From assembly GCA_022827045.1 (NCBI GenBank), contig JAJDTQ010000116.1, positions 1 to 24,219 of the forward strand: DNA of 24,219 nt. The letters are read 5' to 3'. The translations under genes were made by a program, and so were the position numbers. Source of the stretch: Candidatus Binatia bacterium. GTDB taxonomy: Bacteria; Desulfobacterota_B; Binatia; UBA9968; JAJDTQ01. The notes beneath the pieces were generated by a model. The model saw nothing but the letters and a program-made list of their open reading frames with translations. It did not search any database and was not told the DNA's origin. Shown here piece after piece: positions 7,114 through 14,145 of this stretch; position 1 is the first letter of the stretch, and each line of letters starts with the position of its first letter.

Positions 7114-8259
7114 GTGGCGATAGCGTCCATCCAACTGCCCGCCCCGCAGCTTAGGCTGCGGCGAGCATTGTCCGCCTGGGCGGAGGCCGAGTTGGGCGGG
7201 ATCGATGCGGCCGCCGGCGACGAGGCCGCGCGGGCGGCGTTCCGGAAGCTCGCCGAGCATGGGGTTCTCCGCTTTGTGGCGCCGCGCGGGTTGGGCGGCG
7301 CGCGCGTCCGCGTGCAGGTTCGCGACCTGTGCGTCATCCGCGAGACGCTGGCGGGTGTGTCGCCGCTGGCGGATACCCTGTTCGCCGTCCAGGCCCTTGC
7401 CGCCCATCCGCTGGTGCTGGCCGGAAACCCGGGCCAGCAGCGCGCGTATCTTCCGGCCCTGGCCTCGGGCCAGGCCATGGGAGCGTTCGCCCTTACCGAG
7501 CCGGATGCTGGATCGGACCCTGCAGGTCTGAGGCTGCGCGCGCGCAAGCGTGGCGGCGCCTACGTGCTCGACGGCGTCAAGAGCCTCATTTCCAATGCCG
7601 GCCTGGCGGATCTCTACATGGTTTTCGGCAGCACCCATCCGGCGCGCAGGGGAAAGGGCATCGGCGCTTTCGTGGTGGAGGCATCGGCTTCGGGCGTGGT
7701 GGTCAGGGAGCGCCTGGCGCTGGTCTCGCCTCATCCCATCGGGACCGTGGCGTTCGAAGGCTGCCGCGTTCCCGAACGCCAGCTCCTGGGGGATGCCAAA
7801 GGTGGACTGGGCGTCGCACTGGCGACCCTGGAAGCGCTCCGTTGCAGCGTCGGGGCGGCGGCGGTGGGCATGGCGGGCCGCGCGCTGGCGGAGGCGATTC
7901 GCCACGCGCGACAGCGGCGCCAGTTCGGGCGTACCCTGGAGCGCTTCCAGGCCATCCGGTTCAAGATCGCGGACATGGCCACGGAGCTGGAGGCGGCGCG
8001 CCTGCTGGTCTACCGGGCCGCCGAGGCTCACGATCGGAGCGAGGCCGGTCTGGCGCACAAGTCCTCCATGGCCAAGCTGTTCGCCACCGAGGCGGCCCAG
8101 CGCATCGTCGATCAGGCCCTGCAGATACTCGGGGGCCGCGGGCTCGTGTCGGGCAGCGTCACCGAGCGGCTCTACCGTGACGTCCGGGCGCTGCGCATCT
8201 ACGAGGGGACCTCGGAGATCCAGAAACTCATCATTGCGCGCGAGGTGCTTGGTTCGTAG
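7114..8259 (+). CDS. Acyl-CoA dehydrogenase family protein (first of two)
   Basis: A 381-residue FAD flavoprotein that would make the alpha,beta-double bond in an acyl-CoA and pass electrons to ETF. The three-part ACAD fold is visible: a helical N-domain; the middle beta-domain with AFALTEPDAGSDPAG (FAD/substrate contact) and GVKSLISNAG; and the helical C-domain with RQRRQFGRTLERFQAIRFKIADM, QILGGRGLVSGSVTERLYRDVRALRIYEGTSEIQ (ending in the YEGTSEIQ motif) and catalytic Glu364. The N-domain is short and its lid region (AEHGVLRFVAPRGLGGARVR) is atypical. The start is GTG at 7114 with GGAGA (7102-7106) upstream; the in-frame GTG at 7078 has no ribosome site and lies next to the repeat. Substrate unknown. 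It is 42 bp upstream of a second ACAD, so the two may act together or on successive intermediates. Confidence 0.92.
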   Translation: MAIASIQLPAPQLRLRRALSAWAEAELGGIDAAAGDEAARAAFRKLAEHGVLRFVAPRGLGGARVRVQVRDLCVIRETLAGVSPLADTLFAVQALAAHPLVLAGNPGQQRAYLPALASGQAMGAFALTEPDAGSDPAGLRLRARKRGGAYVLDGVKSLISNAGLADLYMVFGSTHPARRGKGIGAFVVEASASGVVVRERLALVSPHPIGTVAFEGCRVPERQLLGDAKGGLGVALATLEALRCSVGAAAVGMAGRALAEAIRHARQRRQFGRTLERFQAIRFKIADMATELEAARLLVYRAAEAHDRSEAGLAHKSSMAKLFATEAAQRIVDQALQILGGRGLVSGSVTERLYRDVRALRIYEGTSEIQKLIIAREVLGS

Positions 8260-8301
8260 AGAGAAAACAGGTAGGGTAGCGGGTTTCCCACCGGAGGACC
8301 C

Positions 8302-9462
8302 ATGGATTTCGATCTCTCGGATGAGTTGCTCGCGGTCAGGGAGCTGGGCCGTGACTTCGCGGAGAAGGAGATTGCGCCGACGGCCGTGGCCGACGACCGC
8401 GATCACTACTTTCGCCGGGAAACCTTCGAGAAGATGGGGCGGTTGGGCTTCTTCGGCTGTGTCGTCCCCGAAGCCTACGGCGGCACGGGTCTGGGGTACC
8501 TGGCCATGGTGCTGCTCACGGAAGAGATCGCGCGGGTGCACAGCTCGGTCCGGGTGCATGTCAACACGCAGCTCGCGCCCGCGGTGACGCTGGCGCGCTT
8601 CGGCTCCGAGGCGCAACGGCGCCGCTGGATCCCGGGTCTGGTGGATGCGTCGCACATCGGCTGCTTCGCCATCACCGAGCCCGACGCCGGCTCCGACGTG
8701 GCTTCGATGTCCAGTCGGGCGGAACGTACCGAGGGAGGCTACGTCCTGAAGGGCACCAAGACGTGGATTTCCAACGCGCCCATCGCCGACGTGGCGCTGG
8801 TCTACGCGGTGACGGACCGGGAGGCCGGGCATCGCGGCCTGTCCGCCTTCATGGTGGAGTTGGATCAGGCCGGCGTTCGCCGCGGCACCCTCGACAAGAT
8901 GGGGGCGCTGGCCTCGCCCACCGGCACCCTGGAATTCGACGACGTGGCGGTGCCTGCCGATCACCGCGTCGGAGCCGAGGGCCAGGGCTTCTCCATGTGC
9001 ATGTGGCAGCTCAACCAGACCCGCCTGAGCTGCGCGGCCGGCGCCCTCGGCGTGGCCCGGGCGGCCCGGGAAGCAGCCGTGGCCTACGCCAACCAGCGGC
9101 AACAGTTCGGCCAGCAGATCGGGCGTTTCCAGATGATCCAGGACAGCCTGGCGCAGATGATCGTCGAGGAAGAGGCGGCGCGTCTGCTGGTGTATCGGGC
9201 GGCTTCCCTGGCCGACGGCGGCCGGCCCAACAACCTGGAGGTCTCGATGGCCAAATATGCCGCCGCCGAGGCCGCGGCCCACGCCGCCGACAGCGCCTTC
9301 AAGATCCTGGGAGCCTACGGATATTCCACCGAGTTTCCGGTGGAGCGCTACCTCCGGGACGCGAAATCCTATCAGATCGTCGAGGGCTCCTCGAACATCC
9401 ACAAGCTGATCATCGCCCAGGATGCGTTGGGTTACCGGAAGGCGAATCGGCAGCGGGAGTAG
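8302..9462 (+). CDS. Acyl-CoA dehydrogenase, glutaryl-CoA dehydrogenase-like
   Basis: A 386-residue ACAD starting at ATG 8302 with GGAGGA just upstream. Motifs: CFAITEPDAGSDVASMSS, GTKTWISNAPIADV, ANQRQQFGQQIGRFQMIQDSLAQM, ILGAYGYSTEFPVERYLRD and the catalytic Glu361 in QIVEGSSNIHK. The ending IVEGSSNI...LGYRKANR and the SSVRVHVN segment recall the glutaryl-CoA/cyclohexenoyl-CoA dehydrogenase clade known from anaerobic aromatic degraders. Arg84 matches the arginine that binds the distal carboxylate in glutaryl-CoA dehydrogenase, suggesting a dicarboxylyl-CoA substrate. Val precedes the catalytic Glu where decarboxylating enzymes usually have Tyr, a feature I recall from the non-decarboxylating enzyme. 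Last gene of the probable SDR-crotonase-ACAD-ACAD unit. The family call is firm; the substrate is inference. Confidence 0.9.
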   Translation: MDFDLSDELLAVRELGRDFAEKEIAPTAVADDRDHYFRRETFEKMGRLGFFGCVVPEAYGGTGLGYLAMVLLTEEIARVHSSVRVHVNTQLAPAVTLARFGSEAQRRRWIPGLVDASHIGCFAITEPDAGSDVASMSSRAERTEGGYVLKGTKTWISNAPIADVALVYAVTDREAGHRGLSAFMVELDQAGVRRGTLDKMGALASPTGTLEFDDVAVPADHRVGAEGQGFSMCMWQLNQTRLSCAAGALGVARAAREAAVAYANQRQQFGQQIGRFQMIQDSLAQMIVEEEAARLLVYRAASLADGGRPNNLEVSMAKYAAAEAAAHAADSAFKILGAYGYSTEFPVERYLRDAKSYQIVEGSSNIHKLIIAQDALGYRKANRQRE

Positions 9463-9564
9463 GCGTGGACTGGACGATACAAAAACGTGAAAACGGCGGC
9501 TGTTTCGTTTCCTTTGTGCGCCCGTTATGTATTAGTATTGTCCTCAGGTGATTGGGCCTTATCC

Positions 9565-12282
9565 ATGTGTGCCGTAGTGCGTCATGCAGCATCCGGTGAC
9601 TCCCGTGTCAGGTACCGCGGAGTTCCGGTGTGCTTGTGGCTTGCCTTGGCATTGGTTTTGCCATGGGCGGCGGGTCCGTCGCTTGCGGTCGAGCCTGACG
9701 CGGCAGCGACAGCGGCGGCCGGAGCCGACACCCGGGAACAGCGCGTTTCCAAACGCGTCGTCAGCGGCGACACCCTGCCCCGGCTGCTGACCGATCTGGG
9801 GGTATCCTCCACCATCAAGAACCGTTGGCTCCGGGCGGTCGCGAAGCAGTTCGGCGTGGCCAATGTCCTGCGGGCGGGGGACACGATCCGCTTCTACTTC
9901 ATCGCGCCCTGGAATTCATGGGGCCCCGGCGAGATGACGGCCCTTCGAATCGAGCGGGCCGGCGCGAAGCCGTTGACCTGGCAGTTGCGCCACGACCAGG
10001 TCGTCTACCACAGGGAGCGAGGGCTGCGTCCCATGACTTCCGTCGCGGAGCGCGCGGAGCCTTCGGCTCAGGCGGCGCAGCGTGTGGCGAAGACCTCGCC
10101 CGAGACCGCGACCAAGACCGCGACCAAGCCCAAGACCGCGACCAAGCCCAAGGCCGCGACCAAGCCTCCCGCAGAAGCAGTGGCGAAGGCTACGGCGCCT
10201 CCCTCCTCCGACGTCGACCGGGTGACCCATGTCCTCCGGAAGGGGGAAACCCTCGCACGCGTGCTGCTCGCCAAGGGAGTTTCCAGCAGAACGGCGCACC
10301 CCTGGATTCGGGCTGCCGGCAAACGGTATTCGCTGAAGCGGTTGTATCCGGGCCGGAAGATCGTCCTCTATTTCGTGGCGGCGTCTTCCCAAGGCCCTAG
10401 CCGGCGGACCCTGCGGGCCTTGCAGATAGAATCGAGGGGCGGGGATCTGCTGACGTGGCAATGGAGCGATGGTCGGATCATATACCGCGGCAGAAATCAC
10501 CAGGTGGTGGTGAGCGAAGTCCCGACCGTGCCTGCACCTGCAACGGTAAAGACCCCGGCTGCCGTTGGCGCGCCAACGCCCACATTACCCCCTACGCCCG
10601 CGCTATCCCCTACAAGGTCCTTCGAGCCATTGGAGAAGGTGGTGCGGACGGTGCGCAGGGGCCACACCCTCGGACGTATCCTGCGGCCTCTGGGCGTCAC
10701 CGGGAAGGAAGGCGAGGCGTGGTTCGGCGCCATCGACAGACAGTATCCCGTCACCAGCCTCAGACCGGGCCAACGCCTCCATCTCTATTTCGAAAAGACC
10801 CCGGCGCGACACCGCCGGAACAACCTCAAGGCCGTCGAGCTCGAGGTGAGGAAGGGACGAAAGCTCACCTGGGAGCGGCTCGGCGGCAAGGTCCGTTTCC
10901 ACAGAGGTGGCCTCCCGGGGAAGGGGCGGACAACTCATTACGTCGATGCTACGCGGTCCAACGGTGCCTCTCCGGGCGCGCGGCGGGGAAGCTTCCTGTC
11001 GGAGTACGCACTGGCCCGGATCAAGCAGCGAAACGGGCTGCTGGAATACACCCCGGCCCCAAACGGAACAAAGAACGGGACTCGGCCGGTTCCGTCGCTC
11101 GAGAACGCCGACCGGGTGACCCACCGCCTGAAATCCGGCGAACACCTGTGGGGAGTGCTCAGGAAGTACGAGTTGGACAACGCCGAGCGGCGGCGGTGGC
11201 TCGCCGCGCTCCAGCGTTCCAGGTACGTACGCAGGCTGAGAGCCGGCAGCAACATCAACTTCTATTTCGAGGCGCCCGCGAACGGGAACGGCAAGGCCTC
11301 AGCCAACGGCAACGGCGCGCCTCACTCCAACGGCGCCGGCAACCTGCAGGCGCTGGAGATCGTCCTTCGTTCCGACCTGCGGCTCACCTGGTATCAAAAA
11401 CAGAACGACATCCTGTTCTACAAGGATGAAGTTCCCTACCAGCAGGAAGTGCGTACCGTAAGCGGGGTCATCAACGGCGGATCGCTTTACGACAACGCCC
11501 GCAGCGCCGGCGTGGACCCCGCGGTCATCTCGCGAATGGTGGACGTCCTTGCGTGGGATATCAATTTCCAGAAGGACATTCGCGCCGGCGATACCTACCG
11601 GGTGCTCTACCGAAGGAAGTTCCGGCCCGGCAGCAGGACGTCCGACCAGATTCGCATACTGGCCGTGGAATTCGTGAACCAGGGACGCAAGTACACCGCG
11701 GTTTACTTCGAGAGTGAAGACGGGAACGGCAACTATTACAACAACCGCGGCCAGTCGGTGTCACGGTCGTTTCTACGATACCCCCTCGAGTTCAGGAGGA
11801 TCAGCTCGCGCTTCTCGCACAGCCGCTTCCACCCCGTCCTGAAGGTGCGGCGGCCGCATTACGGCGTGGACTTCGCGGCCCGGACCGGCACGCCGATACG
11901 GGCCGTGGGCGACGGACGCGTCACCCGCGCGGGGTGGAAAGGGGGCTACGGCCGGTTGGTGGAGATCAGCCACGGGGGCGGCATGAAGACGCGGTACGCG
12001 CACCTGAGGCGGTACGGACCCGGGATCCGTCGCAGCGTTTCCGTGAAGAAGGGCCAGACCATCGGCTACGTGGGCTGCTCCGGCCTTTGCACGGGGCCGC
12101 ACCTTCACTTCGAGATGTGGCAGGACAACCGCTACGTGGACCCGTTGCGGGCCAACATACCGGTAGAGCGGCAGCTCGATCCCTTGTTGATGGGTATCTT
12201 CGACACCACCAAGAAGTTGTTCCTCGAGCGGTTGGATGCCGGCCGCAAGACCGCCGCGTCGACGGCGCCGGCGCCTTTGTGA
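9565..12282 (+). CDS. Large M23 (LytM) peptidoglycan endopeptidase with tandem OapA/LysM-like units
   Basis: A 905-residue exported protein. A Sec signal (VPVCLWLALALVLPWAAGPSLA, residues about 20-42) is followed by four related units of 90-110 residues at about 60-152, 216-312, 353-447 and 513-622. Each begins R-V-x-x-x-[LV]-x-x-G-x-x-[LW] and ends L-T-W-x... followed by an aromatic strand, as in OapA/LysM-like domains. Next is a MepM/NlpD-type segment (GGSLYDNARSAGVDPAVIS, about 635-690). Last is the M23 catalytic core with zinc ligands H765 and D769 (HYGVD) and HLHFE at 846-850. Such enzymes cut peptide cross-links in the periplasm during growth or division. Linkers are low in complexity: KTATKPK repeats near 180-200 and an Asn/Gly-rich insert near 573-593 within unit 4. 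MepM relatives are usually about 400-480 residues. The ATG at 9565 has no strong Shine-Dalgarno; the ATG at 9487 would add 26 residues before the signal peptide. Confidence 0.9.
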   Translation: MCAVVRHAASGDSRVRYRGVPVCLWLALALVLPWAAGPSLAVEPDAAATAAAGADTREQRVSKRVVSGDTLPRLLTDLGVSSTIKNRWLRAVAKQFGVANVLRAGDTIRFYFIAPWNSWGPGEMTALRIERAGAKPLTWQLRHDQVVYHRERGLRPMTSVAERAEPSAQAAQRVAKTSPETATKTATKPKTATKPKAATKPPAEAVAKATAPPSSDVDRVTHVLRKGETLARVLLAKGVSSRTAHPWIRAAGKRYSLKRLYPGRKIVLYFVAASSQGPSRRTLRALQIESRGGDLLTWQWSDGRIIYRGRNHQVVVSEVPTVPAPATVKTPAAVGAPTPTLPPTPALSPTRSFEPLEKVVRTVRRGHTLGRILRPLGVTGKEGEAWFGAIDRQYPVTSLRPGQRLHLYFEKTPARHRRNNLKAVELEVRKGRKLTWERLGGKVRFHRGGLPGKGRTTHYVDATRSNGASPGARRGSFLSEYALARIKQRNGLLEYTPAPNGTKNGTRPVPSLENADRVTHRLKSGEHLWGVLRKYELDNAERRRWLAALQRSRYVRRLRAGSNINFYFEAPANGNGKASANGNGAPHSNGAGNLQALEIVLRSDLRLTWYQKQNDILFYKDEVPYQQEVRTVSGVINGGSLYDNARSAGVDPAVISRMVDVLAWDINFQKDIRAGDTYRVLYRRKFRPGSRTSDQIRILAVEFVNQGRKYTAVYFESEDGNGNYYNNRGQSVSRSFLRYPLEFRRISSRFSHSRFHPVLKVRRPHYGVDFAARTGTPIRAVGDGRVTRAGWKGGYGRLVEISHGGGMKTRYAHLRRYGPGIRRSVSVKKGQTIGYVGCSGLCTGPHLHFEMWQDNRYVDPLRANIPVERQLDPLLMGIFDTTKKLFLERLDAGRKTAASTAPAPL
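10104..10163 (+). repeat. Short tandem repeat in the M23 peptidase linker
   Basis: Four copies of the 12-mer GRCCGCGACCAA (10104, 10116, 10134, 10152) are present, with GCCCAA spacers before the third and after it, encoding an alternating Thr/Ala/Lys/Pro linker between LysM-like units 1 and 2. In-frame 6-, 12- or 18-bp slippage here would change linker length without breaking the gene. Confidence 0.75.
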
Positions 12283-12336
12283 ACCCGGCCGCTAAAGAAG
12301 TCTTCCCGGTCGCCGAAGGAGATTATTCGTAGGACC

Positions 12337-12933
12337 GTGCCGACCTTGCGAGCTTTCGTCGGCGTCCCGGTAGACGCGGCCGTGGCCGCGCGGATGTGCG
12401 CGGTCCGTGACGAGATCGCCGTTGGAACGGTTCGCTGGATTCCGGCGGAAAACCTCCATCTGACCCTCAAGTTCCTGGGGGATGTCGAGGAAGCCCGGCT
12501 TTCCTCCATACGCGCGGCGGTGCGTGATGCCTTGACGGACAACACGCGGTTCCTCGTCACTGCCAGGGGCTTGGGGGTCTTTCCGGACTCCCGCCGGCCT
12601 CGGGTGTTGTGGGTCGGTCTGGCATCGCCGGAGCTGGCTCGGCTGGCGGGGCAGGTGGAGCGGGCGCTCGAGCCCTTGGGCTTTGAGCGGGCGGTGGCAC
12701 CGTTTCGGCCGCACGTAACCATTGGGCGATGGCGCCGGCCCGAGTCGCGGGGCGACCGTCTTCGAGGGGAACTGGCTCGCTGGCGCGATCACGAGTTCGG
12801 CGAGTTTCGGATTGACGCGGCGACGCTCTTCCGGAGCACGCTCCGGCCCGAGGGAGCCGTCTACGACCCACTGGAAATCTTTCCGCTGGATGCCGCCGCC
12901 ACTCCGCGGACGGTGGCCGGGATACAGCGGTAG
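12337..12933 (+). CDS. thpR: RNA 2',3'-cyclic phosphodiesterase (LigT/2H family)
   Basis: A 198-residue 2H phosphoesterase that opens 2',3'-cyclic phosphates on RNA ends. It starts LRAFVGVPVD, matching the RAFxAxxL family opening. The two catalytic HxTx motifs are HLTL (41-44) and HVTI (126-129), the second inside FRPHVTIGR. Length is typical (about 180-200). The start is GTG at 12337; GAAGGAGA lies about 14 nt upstream, which is rather far, so the exact start is less certain. It follows the M23 peptidase gene by 54 bp and is probably co-transcribed with it, with no obvious functional link. Confidence 0.92.
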   Translation: MPTLRAFVGVPVDAAVAARMCAVRDEIAVGTVRWIPAENLHLTLKFLGDVEEARLSSIRAAVRDALTDNTRFLVTARGLGVFPDSRRPRVLWVGLASPELARLAGQVERALEPLGFERAVAPFRPHVTIGRWRRPESRGDRLRGELARWRDHEFGEFRIDAATLFRSTLRPEGAVYDPLEIFPLDAAATPRTVAGIQR

Positions 12934-12966
12934 CCGCAGGACACTGTCCTGGTAGTCAAATACAAC

Positions 12967-13008
12967 CCCTCTCCCTCTGGGAGAGGGTGGCCGGAGGCCG
13001 GGTGAGGG
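12967..13008. repeat. REP-like nested palindromic element, copy 2, in the recA leader
   Basis: A perfect hairpin CCCTCTCCC (12967-12975), TCT, GGGAGAGGG (12979-12987) is followed by GGCC-GGA-GGCC (12989-12999) and GGGTGAGGG (13000-13008). These are the same modules as at 6998-7071, here without the outer CCCTCACCC partner. The element ends 40 bp before the recA ATG, so it lies in the recA promoter/leader region or at the 3' end of the thpR transcript. Confidence 0.7.
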
Positions 13009-13048
13009 CCTAGCATACGAATACAAAGCGATCTGCCAAGGAGATCCC

Positions 13049-14080
<1,032 letters not shown>

Positions 14081-14145
14081 TTGGCCGGCCAAGCCACCGG
14101 ATCAACATTGCCTTGGCGCTGGCGGGAATGCTATCAAGGGGCGTC

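Noticed and set aside
7075..9402. A 775-codon open frame on the minus strand across both acyl-CoA dehydrogenase genes
   Set aside because: High GC makes long antisense frames common. The translation is low-complexity with no known domain, while the plus strand carries two full ACADs.
10104..10163. Short repeats in the M23 gene as a CRISPR array
   Set aside because: Units are 12 bp, spacers are constant 6-mers and all lie inside a coding linker.
12967..13008. The recA-leader palindrome as a LexA operator or riboswitch
   Set aside because: It is the same repeat as at 6998-7071, in front of an unrelated gene, and matches no LexA dyad or riboswitch layout that I know.
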